IMG/VR virus record: IMGVR_UViG_3300010885_045493
Location: 1 to 26,522 of that record
Reading direction: 5' to 3' (one strand)
Length of the DNA stretch: 26,522 nt
DNA from: a virus
A program made the position numbers and the translations under genes. The notes under the pieces were generated by a model. The model did no database searches. It was not told the DNA's origin and worked only from the letters and a program-made list of their open reading frames with translations. Positions 9,701-15,813 of the stretch are shown one piece after another; positions within the stretch are counted from its first letter, which is position 1; each line of letters begins with the position of its first letter.

Positions 9701-10091
9701 CCTCACGTTGGAGGCGCCCGCCGCCCCGCAAGGCGACAAGAGCGCGCCGCGCGGCAAGCGTAACAACAACCCCGGCAACATGCGCATTTCGCCTTGGGTC
9801 AAAAAGCAGCCCGGGTATGTCGGCGATGACGGAGAGGGCTACGCCGTCTTCGAGACCACACAGCAGGGCATCGACGCGCAGCACCGCCTCCTGACAAACA
9901 ACTACGCCGGTAGGACGGTGAACCAGATCGTCGAAAAGTACGCCCCGCCCAACGAGAACACACCTGCGCAGCGCCGAAACTACAAGGCGCATATCGCCAA
10001 GACTCTAGGGATTGGTATAAACGACGTAGTACGCCCGGAGCAGGTCGAGGCCCTAGGGGCCGCCATGCGCGCGTTTGAGAACGGAGCTTGA
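6705..10091 (+). CDS. Very long virion protein with C-terminal peptidoglycan-hydrolase-like domain
   Basis: At 1128 residues this is the longest gene here. The start is TTG at 6705, preceded by AGGGGA at a good distance; the first segment 'IVELPDGTRLEFP' is a module also seen in other phage internal proteins. Residues ~145-200 are Gly/Ala-rich and hydrophobic and could cross a membrane. A long charged helical body follows. The last ~115 residues ('NNNPGNMR', 'GYAVFETTQQGIDAQ', 'IVEKYAPPNENTPAQ') match a virion-associated lysozyme/transglycosylase-like domain found in phages. The likely role is local cell-wall opening during DNA ejection, like T7 gp16, although there the domain is N-terminal. 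Family assignment is by motif memory; the catalytic residue cannot be fixed from sequence alone. Confidence 0.65.
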   Translation: MEPQIVELPDGTRLEFPSDMSQADVLTATKRYYAQQAPARATGDKPPEALTETAPGEFAGERSSYSEKPRGPSRAQTLTAQDLAETNYGARAMGVEDLKASIERAVGRGAKPQDMSSLIRQSRVPEGIPGPAGALVRGATQNVAPTAGAIATGGAGAGLGALAGTAAGFGIPLLEGITIPVGTLIGGLGGAIVGAEGVNAAQNKLLESLPEKTLQDLGLSNLQRERDAREHPLARAIGEGVPGFMAGRPSTKLGETVVSGALGAGTEAYRQSQTGEMPDLARILAMGGMGALQAKGYGASNVAFGVKESPLERAARETVQPNGKPALSSAPTEMASDVGTLRNLGYNPSALDVAPPEFTRRLVENAVPASDELAARITKQRDKVLGPGETGTQALGTKAVEPVSEAPPYVTGEAVRGAEEAGQRVAGKSVTPEGELGTATAAFAERTKADAAAAKSDMNAAYDKVSENPAGATAVMSRDGGQTVGNWRRMTPQERKYYAQRFKDQGIEYKDGGDYFIRDMPGGPPEVQTREALGPATVAEFNQGLRESLQDFTRSPDEIKPVTSALADFEAPKMSGLTSTDVFGLRREMSAIERTRPGTPAADAAGKVRKQIDRMVEEMYEAGRFVGDDSAVGDMREAIGKARTYYRDYVNEPTVAALVGADAGRARGLIFGTLTDKSPGAIANVDLVRQRAGGGWEDIRKEAQAQILGDDPAKTVAKWDKWSRENPRLRDMLFTPQEQAAFPEAARGLRESEGTLGALKVGAQTLDAIPADFTTAMAGMSRKERWAAKVSLRSTLQSLLGKSGSAETVLQGLSKNTNARQNLEAILGPEETAALLKRAETLARRSQNVKSAARQAETSRGENVDPAAANAVERAARGQSFVGSAVRWLEGRNMDRAEAEAVVSDLLDPAKTDAVVARLTKLYGEGPTQVLLRRIRAATSGSTILRGLPRRLSVAAGMSAGQEEGEKPVAPEPLATEQIDPENVPSQEEADRKLLEPYGLTLEAPAAPQGDKSAPRGKRNNNPGNMRISPWVKKQPGYVGDDGEGYAVFETTQQGIDAQHRLLTNNYAGRTVNQIVEKYAPPNENTPAQRRNYKAHIAKTLGIGINDVVRPEQVEALGAAMRAFENGA

Positions 10092-10093
10092 TC

Positions 10094-11026
10094 GTGCCTA
10101 AGAACCCCCTGTCCAGCATCCTCGACGACCCGCTGGTTGAAGGCTCTAAGGCTCTGGCGTCGCGCTTAGGTCGCTACGTCGGGAGCGGCGACGCCTTCCG
10201 CGACTCTGCCAAGCTGGCCGTGCGCGTGGCGCCGGACATGATTGCCGGGGGCCTGCCTCGGGTCTTGCAGAACCAAGTCGCCAAACCCATGGCGGACAGC
10301 CTCGTGGCGGATTTTAAGGACAACCCCGGGCGCACTCTCGCCGAGAACACACCCATCATCGGCGACATTATGAGCGTGCGCGACGCGGCGGACATGCGCA
10401 ATAAAGCCCTTGAGGCTCGCGCTCGCGGCGACATGGAGGGCTACCGCCGGTACAGCGAGTTGGCGGCGATGGTCGCAGGCACGACCTTGGCAGGCATGAT
10501 CCCGATACCTGCAGCCAAGGCCGCCAAGGCTGGCACCAAATCCGCGATCAAGGCCGCAGAGCGCGACGCCGTGCGAGGCATGGCTGGCATGGTCGAGAAG
10601 TATGGGCTGGAAGTGCCCAAGATTAAAGTAGATAACCCGGGCGGGGACTGGTTGGCCGGTAAGGTTTCCAACATTAGAGAAGACGCAGCCAAACGCGAGC
10701 AAAACGGGTACGCACCCGGCGCGCCCGCTGGTCCCGTGACTGGATACATGGGTGGAAAGCAGGCGATGCTTGTTGATCCCGCTAAATTGAAAGGCGTTCC
10801 GGGGGCCATGCGTGAATCTCCCGCGCCGGGTCAAGCTAAATACGATGCCCTTGCGGAGTCTATAGGGCGCAGCGGATACGACGCCGAGCAAGGTGGTCCT
10901 CTCTTGATCGGTGTGAACCACGCAGGCGAACCCTACATCATGGAAGGCAACAACCGCGCCGCCGTTGCGCGCGACCTCGGCATACCCGCCATCCCTGCAG
11001 AAGTGCGCTACTTTGCGGGGGGGTGA
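10094..11026 (+). CDS. Phage accessory protein with a C-terminal ParB-like segment
   Basis: The start GTG 10094 is preferred over TTG 10088, because the GGAG at 10083-10086 is seven bases from GTG but only one from TTG. The product is about 310 residues. A hydrophobic segment near residues 130-155 (AAMVAGTTLAGMIPIPAAKA) could be membrane-active. The C terminus 'LLIGVNHAGEPYIMEGNNRA' followed by 'IPAIPAEVRYF' resembles the start of the ParB/Sulfiredoxin-like fold, in which 'GNxR' contacts nucleotide or DNA. This is a resemblance only. A motif 'MAGMVEKYGLE' is shared with the next gene. It follows the ejection cassette and may be virion-borne, but nothing proves it. Confidence 0.5.
   Translation: MPKNPLSSILDDPLVEGSKALASRLGRYVGSGDAFRDSAKLAVRVAPDMIAGGLPRVLQNQVAKPMADSLVADFKDNPGRTLAENTPIIGDIMSVRDAADMRNKALEARARGDMEGYRRYSELAAMVAGTTLAGMIPIPAAKAAKAGTKSAIKAAERDAVRGMAGMVEKYGLEVPKIKVDNPGGDWLAGKVSNIREDAAKREQNGYAPGAPAGPVTGYMGGKQAMLVDPAKLKGVPGAMRESPAPGQAKYDALAESIGRSGYDAEQGGPLLIGVNHAGEPYIMEGNNRAAVARDLGIPAIPAEVRYFAGG
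10580..10605 (+). repeat. 26-base motif shared by two adjacent accessory genes, copy 1
   Basis: ATGGCTGGCATGGTCGAGAA and the next six bases recur at 11091-11116 with only two differences. It encodes MAGM(V/A)EKYG, inside the first gene and near the start of the second. Confidence 0.8.
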
Positions 11027-11042
11027 GGGGGCCGAAGGACCT

Positions 11043-12248
11043 ATGGCCCCTTCCCGCCTGAGTGAGTACCTGTATCGCCCAGCAGACGACATGGCTGGCA
11101 TGGCCGAGAAGTACGGCGTCGAGGGGGCGGCGGAAATCGGCGCACCGGCCCTCGTAAAGTCGGAAAGCGGCGCTGCACGCCGCGCGCCCAGCGCGGGCCT
11201 AGACCGCGAAAAACTGCGAGAGCAATACCCAGACCCCGCTCCGTCAGAACAGAAGTGGGATAAAAATAAAGGACAATTTTACGAAGGTAAAGGTTCCGAC
11301 ACACCGGAAATCCAAGCCTTGACGAAGGTACGGAAGCAAGCCACCGCAGACATAAAAGCGGGCAACTACACGCCCATCTTCGACGTATCCAAGCGCGATT
11401 ACGTAGACCCGTCGGACTACCCCCTCTCCGGCTCTACGCTTCTCGACACCCTCCCCAAAAAAGAAGCCACCGTTTTGGCTCACACCGAAAAGGCGCAAGA
11501 CCCAGCAGCTATTCGCCGTCTGGAGGAGGGGTTTCTGGCGCAGCAGGGCAACCCGGACGCAGAGCATTGGTATGCTATGCTGCAACTGCAGCAGGCATAC
11601 ATGCAGATGTACGGCCCCGAAGAAGGCCGGATGCGGTTCAAGAAGTATTTCGCCGACAGCATGGCGGGAACGACCGGCGGCGCCGATCCGGCGACAAACT
11701 TCCTGTCCACCGGGTACCTGAACCACCTCGATCTGACCGGAACGCCCACACCGCTGAAAAGTTATGAAATCCCGTATCCAATCGGCGGCGGCAAGCACGG
11801 CGCGATGGGCAACATTGTGCTGGGCCGAAAGTTCATGAATAGCCCGGAGCTGTTCACCACCGCCGGGAACCCCAAAAGGTTCAACTTCAAAGGCAACTTC
11901 CTCGGGCACCGCGACAAAGCCACCATCGACGAGCAGATGATGGGTGCGTGGGACCCTACCGGAAAAATGGCGCAACCGAAGTACTACGGCCTATACGAGC
12001 AACCCGTGCACGACCTTGCGGCGAAGTACGGCGTAGCCCCCGCCAACTTCCAAGACGTCGCTTGGGCGGGCCTTAAGACGGGAAAAACACCCAACTTCAA
12101 ACCGCATCCGATGATCTCTGTTGTCAACGAAGCCGTGGAAAGAACTTCGAGGGTCCTCGGCATAAGCCCGGACGAGGCGCTCCAACACATTTTGTCTGGT
12201 GGTCCCGTGTACGCTAAAGGTGGCCTTGTGGAGAAGTACGATGCCTAA
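11043..12248 (+). CDS. Large accessory phage protein of unknown function (about 401 aa)
   Basis: The frame is open from 10965, but ATG 11043 is preferred: it lies after the end of the preceding gene and follows GAGGGGGCCGAAGGA, whereas the upstream extension reads as a shadow of that gene. No enzyme motif is recognised. Conserved-looking segments include 'QLQQAYMQMYGPEEG', 'GGADPATNFLSTGYLNHL' and 'ISVVNEAVERTSRVLGI', the last one resembling a helix-rich fold found in some uncharacterised phage proteins. It starts with 'MAGMAEKYGVE', a copy of the motif in the preceding gene, and ends 'GGLVEKYDA'. Its stop TAA overlaps the stop of the convergent helicase gene. Confidence 0.55.
   Translation: MAPSRLSEYLYRPADDMAGMAEKYGVEGAAEIGAPALVKSESGAARRAPSAGLDREKLREQYPDPAPSEQKWDKNKGQFYEGKGSDTPEIQALTKVRKQATADIKAGNYTPIFDVSKRDYVDPSDYPLSGSTLLDTLPKKEATVLAHTEKAQDPAAIRRLEEGFLAQQGNPDAEHWYAMLQLQQAYMQMYGPEEGRMRFKKYFADSMAGTTGGADPATNFLSTGYLNHLDLTGTPTPLKSYEIPYPIGGGKHGAMGNIVLGRKFMNSPELFTTAGNPKRFNFKGNFLGHRDKATIDEQMMGAWDPTGKMAQPKYYGLYEQPVHDLAAKYGVAPANFQDVAWAGLKTGKTPNFKPHPMISVVNEAVERTSRVLGISPDEALQHILSGGPVYAKGGLVEKYDA
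11091..11116 (+). repeat. 26-base motif shared by two adjacent accessory genes, copy 2
   Basis: This is copy 2 of the motif at 10580-10605. It lies 48 bases after the ATG of the second gene. The same gene ends with a reduced form, LVEKYDA. Confidence 0.8.
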
Positions 12249-13618
12249 GGCTTTTTCCGCCGGTTCATGGCGTCCAGAAGCACGTCCTGCAGGCTGCGCT
12301 TGGTGCGCAGGCGCTCAAGGATAAGCTCGTCCACGGTGTTCTTGGCGATGATCCGGAGGATGAAGACCGGACGGTCAATCCCTGCCTGCTTCTGACGCAT
12401 GGGGCCGATGCGCTCAATGATCTGATCGTGCTCCTCGCTGTTCCAGTTCGGCGTGAAGAAAGCGAGAATGTTGCCGCCCTTGGCGAGGTTCAGGCCGTGA
12501 CCCGCCGACTTGGGGTGCGCCAGCAGGATTTCGATCTTGCCGTCGTTCCACTCCCTGATCGTCTTGGGGTTAGTGTCCAGCACCCGCGCCTTGGGGAAGG
12601 CCGCCTTGAGGCGTTCGAGGTCGCTCTTGAACTGGTAGGCAACCAAAACAGGTGCACCGGAGGCCTCCTCGATGATGCTCTCCAGCACCTCGATCTTTGC
12701 GCGGTGAAGCTCCAGCCACCCCTTGCCCTCGTCCGTGTAGATGGCGCCTGACGCCGCCTGTTGCAGCTTGCCGGTCAGCACCCCACCGTTGGCGGCAGTG
12801 ACGTTCAGGTCGTCCGGCAGGTCCGCGTAGAAGGCGGTCTCGAGTTCGTCGTACACATTGCGGGCGCTGGGCGGCAGGTCCACGACGAGGTCGTTGATGA
12901 TGGGTGCGTCCACCGGCAACCCGGAGACCGTCAGGCAGATGTCCTTCAGCTTGCCCTCGATCTCCTTCTGAGAGTGTGAGTGCGGCTTCAAACTGTGCCC
13001 ATCCCAGCTCTTGGCGAACCACCTCGACTCGAAAGCCGCAAACGTCTTTCCGAGGCGCAGGCCCCTGTCGAGGAACCACGTCTGCCCCCACAGGTCCGTA
13101 AGGCCGTTCGGGGACGGCGTGCCAGTCAAACCGATGAAGCGCTGAACCTCTTGGTGCGCGACGCGGGACAGGGCCTTGGCGCGCTGCGAACCCTGCCGCG
13201 TGCGGTAACCCTTGAGGCGTGTAAACTCATCCGCGACGACCGTCTTGAAGGGCCACCCCTCGAGGTACTCCGTGACCAGCCACTGCAGGTTCTCGTAGTT
13301 AACCGTGTAGATGTGCGCCTTGGCCTTCAGGGCCCGCTCGCGCTCCTTGATCGGCCCAGCGATGACGCCGACCTTGAGGTGCTCGAAGTTCGACCACTTG
13401 TCGATCTCGTCCGGCCACGTGGAGCGCGCCACGCGAAGCGGCGCCAGCACCAGCACGGGGTATACGTCCTCCTCGACGAGAGACAGGTGGTCGAGGGCCA
13501 GCAAAGTCGAGGCCGTCTTGCCCGTGCCCATGCCCGCCCACACGGCACAGCGGCGGTTGTTCTGAATCCAATCGGTGATGTCGTTCTGGTAGTCGTGGGG
13601 GATGAAGGTCGGCTTCAT
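12245..13618 (-). CDS. SNF2/DEAD-type helicase
   Basis: The product is a 457-residue superfamily 2 ATPase. Visible motifs are Walker A 'AGMGTGKT' (28-35), motif Ia 'VLVLAPLRV', motif II 'VVADEFT' (a D-E-F variant of DEAH), motif III 'LTGTPSPNG' (164-172), and late motifs V/VI 'GHGLNLAKGG' and 'IERIGPMRQKQ'. This set defines the compact phage SNF2-type helicases that usually sit next to a VRR-NUC gene. The start is ATG 13618, which overlaps the TGA of the nuclease gene (ATGA); the frame stays open farther upstream, but that part is the nuclease gene in another frame. Its role is probably DNA remodelling or branch processing in replication and recombination. Its stop overlaps the convergent plus-strand gene. 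Confidence 0.9.
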   Translation of the reverse strand: MKPTFIPHDYQNDITDWIQNNRRCAVWAGMGTGKTASTLLALDHLSLVEEDVYPVLVLAPLRVARSTWPDEIDKWSNFEHLKVGVIAGPIKERERALKAKAHIYTVNYENLQWLVTEYLEGWPFKTVVADEFTRLKGYRTRQGSQRAKALSRVAHQEVQRFIGLTGTPSPNGLTDLWGQTWFLDRGLRLGKTFAAFESRWFAKSWDGHSLKPHSHSQKEIEGKLKDICLTVSGLPVDAPIINDLVVDLPPSARNVYDELETAFYADLPDDLNVTAANGGVLTGKLQQAASGAIYTDEGKGWLELHRAKIEVLESIIEEASGAPVLVAYQFKSDLERLKAAFPKARVLDTNPKTIREWNDGKIEILLAHPKSAGHGLNLAKGGNILAFFTPNWNSEEHDQIIERIGPMRQKQAGIDRPVFILRIIAKNTVDELILERLRTKRSLQDVLLDAMNRRKKP

Positions 13619-13896
13619 TGCGCGGCCTCCGCCACGAACGCGTCTGCCTCCTCTAGGGAAGACACGACGCGTACCCGGAAGCCGGATGCGCGCAGACGAG
13701 CGTGCTCGGCACTCTGCAGGGGTGTCAGGCGCCCGGTGGCGCTCTTGACCTCCACGAACCACACGTGCGGCCCGTCCCACCACACGAACAGGTCCGGCGC
13801 GCCGCGACGTCCCGTCCACTCTAGCTTGCGGTGGTGGCCGCCAGCCTCGGTGATGCGCTTGCGCAGATAAACTTGAACCTTACCCTCTGGGGTCAC
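13615..13896 (-). CDS. VRR-NUC domain nuclease
   Basis: This 93-residue protein is a minimal VRR-NUC nuclease. The catalytic pattern is present: an N-terminal helix with 'TPEGKVQVYLRKR', 'RGAPD' (31-35) and 'FVEVKSATGRL' (47-57) followed by Gln 61, giving the D-(E-x-K)-Q array of the PD-(D/E)XK fold. Known relatives act as Holliday-junction or structure-specific nucleases. The start is GTG at 13896, five bases past the polymerase stop; AGGAAAGGG just upstream is a good ribosome site. It overlaps the helicase gene by four bases, and the pair is likely a functional unit that handles branched DNA made by the polymerase. Confidence 0.9.
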   Translation of the reverse strand: MTPEGKVQVYLRKRITEAGGHHRKLEWTGRRGAPDLFVWWDGPHVWFVEVKSATGRLTPLQSAEHARLRASGFRVRVVSSLEEADAFVAEAAQ

Positions 13897-13899
13897 ACA

Positions 13900-15813
13900 T
13901 CACCCTTTCCTGTATCGGTGCGTCTCGAAGCCAGCCGCCGCGAGGGGCAGACCGACCGTCCACTGGGAGGTCTGCGACATGAGGGCCGCAAGCCCCTCGG
14001 CGGTGAACGACGGGTCGTCTGGGGTCTCGCAGATAATCTCGTCGTGCACGTGCAGGACGGGATTGTAGCCAGCCTTCTCGGCCAGCACGAGGCCCGCCGC
14101 CAGCACGTCCCGCGCTGCGGCCTGCGTGGCGTTCTCCACCAGCTTTCCGCCGTAGGTGACTACGGTAACCCACTGCTTGGTGAAGTCCTGCCCGTCGTAC
14201 ACAATGCGACCCCCGTCGTCGATGCGCGCGTTGGGGTAGCACAGGCTGCGGCGACCCGACGGCAAGAAACACCGCAGCCACGAGCCATCCATGCGGTACG
14301 TCAACAGACCCGCCGTGAACGTCCGCCCGGGCACGGCCAGAGCCCGGCGCACGGCCTCCTCGGTCAGGTACCACAGGTTCTTGATGGAGGAGTGCGCTCC
14401 GCGCCACGCCATGACGATCTCGTGCGCCGTGTAGTCGGGCAGAACAATGCCGTAGTTCGCGCCCATGGTTAGGAAGGCCCCTCGGCTTCCTTGATAGCCG
14501 CAGTTGTGAACCACGAGCGCGCCGCTATCCGTGAGGATCGTAAACCTGTTGCGCGGCCCCGCATGTGCAATGTCGTAGACAGGCCTCCAGTGCGTCGAGT
14601 CGCTGTTGCAGGTCCCTGACCTTTCGGACGTTATTCCGGTTGGCGCGTCGAGTGATGAACCGAAGGTTTCCGGGCTCGTAGCCTCTGTTGACGTCGATCC
14701 GGTCAAGTTCGAGTTCGGGTTGGTCCCAACCGTCAAGCCCAACGAGATGAGAGAGGTATGCCGCTCTGTCCTTTCGCCACGGTTCGTATACGTAGATGCC
14801 GCGCCCCCCGTAACTGGGGAAGCCCGCGTCGTTCGGGTTGTGGCAGCGGTTGATGGCAGCGGATATGCGGTTGCAGAGCCGACGTCGATGGGTGTCGTCC
14901 GGGCAGACGTCGGCATATCGGAACCAGTCTTTCCGCCGTTTGCCCCCGGCTTTCTTGGCGCAGTTGTTACACCGTGTGCTGGCACCCCGGCGAAGGTTGC
15001 TGACTGCAACGGAGTGTGGAGCCGCGCCACAAGAGCACTTAACGACCACGCTTCGCAGTCCACCCCTCGTGCCGAGATCAAAACCAACGACCTCAAGCTC
15101 GCCGAACCTGTCGCCGACGCTAGGTCTCGGAAAGTCTGGCAGGAAGCGACCGTCTTCGCCGACCGCCAAATCTCTCCGCACAGCACCTCGTGGTCGGGCG
15201 TTATCTCCACCCCGTCCAGTAGCATCACCTTTCGGTTTCCCCGAGTTATAACCCCCTGATGCTTCACCCACGTTTGTCCATCCCATAGCCGGTGATAAAC
15301 GGTAATGTCCTTAATAGCCACCGGACCATGCTGGGTCAACACTTGGGTATCAGGGCCGAAGCAGGCCAACTCCATCACCTTACCAATCTGTCGCTGGTCC
15401 GGTGTCACGTCCTCTGGCTTGATGTTGTACGAGCGGGCGTAGGCCAACTTGTACAGGTCGTGGCCCTCGCCTTGGTCGTAGGCCGCAAAGGCGTCCAGCT
15501 TCCACTGCTCTCCGGCCAGAAAGGCCAGCATGCGCCCCTCGATGTTGGACAGGTCGGCGATGACCAGCTTTCGCCCCTCTGGTGCCACAATGCAGCCACG
15601 AATGGCACTGGTGCAAAGCTCCATGACGTTGTCGAAGAGCAAGTCCTCGACGCCCAGCTTCATGGCCTCGATGCCGTTCTCGATGGCGTCGTTCTTAAGC
15701 GTCGGTCGCGGCAGATTTTGGGGCTGGAAAATGCGCCCTGAGTTGGAGACGATGCGCCCGTTCGCCATAAAGCGGTTGCGCGGGCCAGCGTTCACGATGT
15801 CATACGTCCGCAT
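13900..15813 (-). CDS. Family A DNA polymerase, C-terminal half, beginning with a C-intein and containing a second intein
   Basis: The product has 637 residues from ATG 15813. This start is preferred over the in-frame ATG at 15858, because GCGGGGG lies 8 bases upstream and the longer form would lie inside the endonuclease gene. Residues 1-24 are a C-intein ending in Ser-Asn; the extein then resumes at Ser 25 with 'SGRIFQPQNLPRP'. Motif A is 'LVIADLSNIEGR' (Asp 87). Motif B begins 'RQIGKVMELA' (Lys 145), is broken by a second intein (151-437), and resumes 'CGYQGSRGAF ... YG'. Motif C is 'HVHDEI' (Asp 591). All palm and finger residues are present, but the exonuclease and thumb are in the upstream gene. 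After both splicing events the polymerase would be about 645 residues, normal for this family. Confidence 0.93.
   Translation of the reverse strand: MRTYDIVNAGPRNRFMANGRIVSNSGRIFQPQNLPRPTLKNDAIENGIEAMKLGVEDLLFDNVMELCTSAIRGCIVAPEGRKLVIADLSNIEGRMLAFLAGEQWKLDAFAAYDQGEGHDLYKLAYARSYNIKPEDVTPDQRQIGKVMELACFGPDTQVLTQHGPVAIKDITVYHRLWDGQTWVKHQGVITRGNRKVMLLDGVEITPDHEVLCGEIWRSAKTVASCQTFRDLASATGSASLRSLVLISARGVDCEAWSLSALVARLHTPLQSATFAGVPAHGVTTAPRKPGANGGKTGSDMPTSARTTPIDVGSATAYPLPSTAATTRTTRASPVTGGAASTYTNRGERTERHTSLISLGLTVGTNPNSNLTGSTSTEATSPETFGSSLDAPTGITSERSGTCNSDSTHWRPVYDIAHAGPRNRFTILTDSGALVVHNCGYQGSRGAFLTMGANYGIVLPDYTAHEIVMAWRGAHSSIKNLWYLTEEAVRRALAVPGRTFTAGLLTYRMDGSWLRCFLPSGRRSLCYPNARIDDGGRIVYDGQDFTKQWVTVVTYGGKLVENATQAAARDVLAAGLVLAEKAGYNPVLHVHDEIICETPDDPSFTAEGLAALMSQTSQWTVGLPLAAAGFETHRYRKG
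14503..15363 (-). other. Intein 2 in polymerase motif B, contiguous in frame (287 aa)
   Basis: It begins with Cys (TGC, 15363-15361) after 'KVMELA' and ends with Asn (AAC, 14505-14503) before Cys+1 of 'CGYQGSRGAF'. Block A is 'CFGPDTQVL', block B 'ITPDHEV' has the Thr-x-x-His pattern, block F is 'VYDIAHAGPRNRF', and block G ends 'VVHN'. The Hint parts are roughly the first 90 and last 30 residues. The ~170 residues between them in this frame are Ser/Thr/Pro-rich and show no domain, while another frame of the same DNA encodes an HNH endonuclease. The insertion point is the conserved finger helix of family A polymerases. Confidence 0.88.
14525..15286 (-). CDS. HNH homing endonuclease nested out of frame within intein 2
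   Basis: The frame is open for 253 residues, in a frame shifted from the polymerase. Recognisable protein starts near residue 54: 'VGDRFGELEVVG', then four Cys in a zinc-ribbon pattern (84, 86, 106, 109), 'RISAAINRCHNPND', 'YGGRGIYVYEPW' (159-170), 'LELDRIDVNRGYEPGNLRF' (192-210) and 'RANRNN'. This is the AP2/HNH type of phage homing endonuclease. The first ~50 residues overlap the Hint N-part and are probably not translated; GTG 15181 and TTG 15169 (with GGAGA just before it) are better start candidates than ATG 15286, which has no ribosome site. The stop TAG lies inside the intein's block F coding region. Expression from within the polymerase message is inferred. Confidence 0.8.
   Translation of the reverse strand: MGWTNVGEASGGYNSGKPKGDATGRGGDNARPRGAVRRDLAVGEDGRFLPDFPRPSVGDRFGELEVVGFDLGTRGGLRSVVVKCSCGAAPHSVAVSNLRRGASTRCNNCAKKAGGKRRKDWFRYADVCPDDTHRRRLCNRISAAINRCHNPNDAGFPSYGGRGIYVYEPWRKDRAAYLSHLVGLDGWDQPELELDRIDVNRGYEPGNLRFITRRANRNNVRKVRDLQQRLDALEACLRHCTCGAAQQVYDPHG
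15742..15813 (-). other. C-intein (IntC) of the split intein 1, 24 residues
   Basis: It reads M-R-T-Y-D-I-V-N-A-G-P-R-N-R-F and closes 'NGRIVSN' before Ser+1. It holds block F (YDI...GPRNRF) and block G only. It aligns end to end with the last 24 residues expected of a Hint fold and lacks the extra ~12 N-terminal residues that usual natural C-inteins carry. The residue before the terminal Asn is Ser, not the usual His. It closely resembles the end of intein 2 (YDI.(N/H)AGPRNRF). Confidence 0.85.

Noticed and set aside
10166-11101. 311-codon minus-strand ORF opposite the ParB-like accessory gene
   Set aside because: It crosses a plus-strand gene junction, shows shadow composition and has no motif.
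12980-13870. 296-codon plus-strand ORF opposite the helicase and nuclease
   Set aside because: Helicase and VRR-NUC motifs on the minus strand explain this DNA; the plus frame is a shadow.
14525-15286. The HNH frame as a mere shadow of the intein
   Set aside because: It contains ordered zinc-ribbon and HNH motifs over about 170 residues, whereas the polymerase frame has low complexity there; the reverse relation is more likely.
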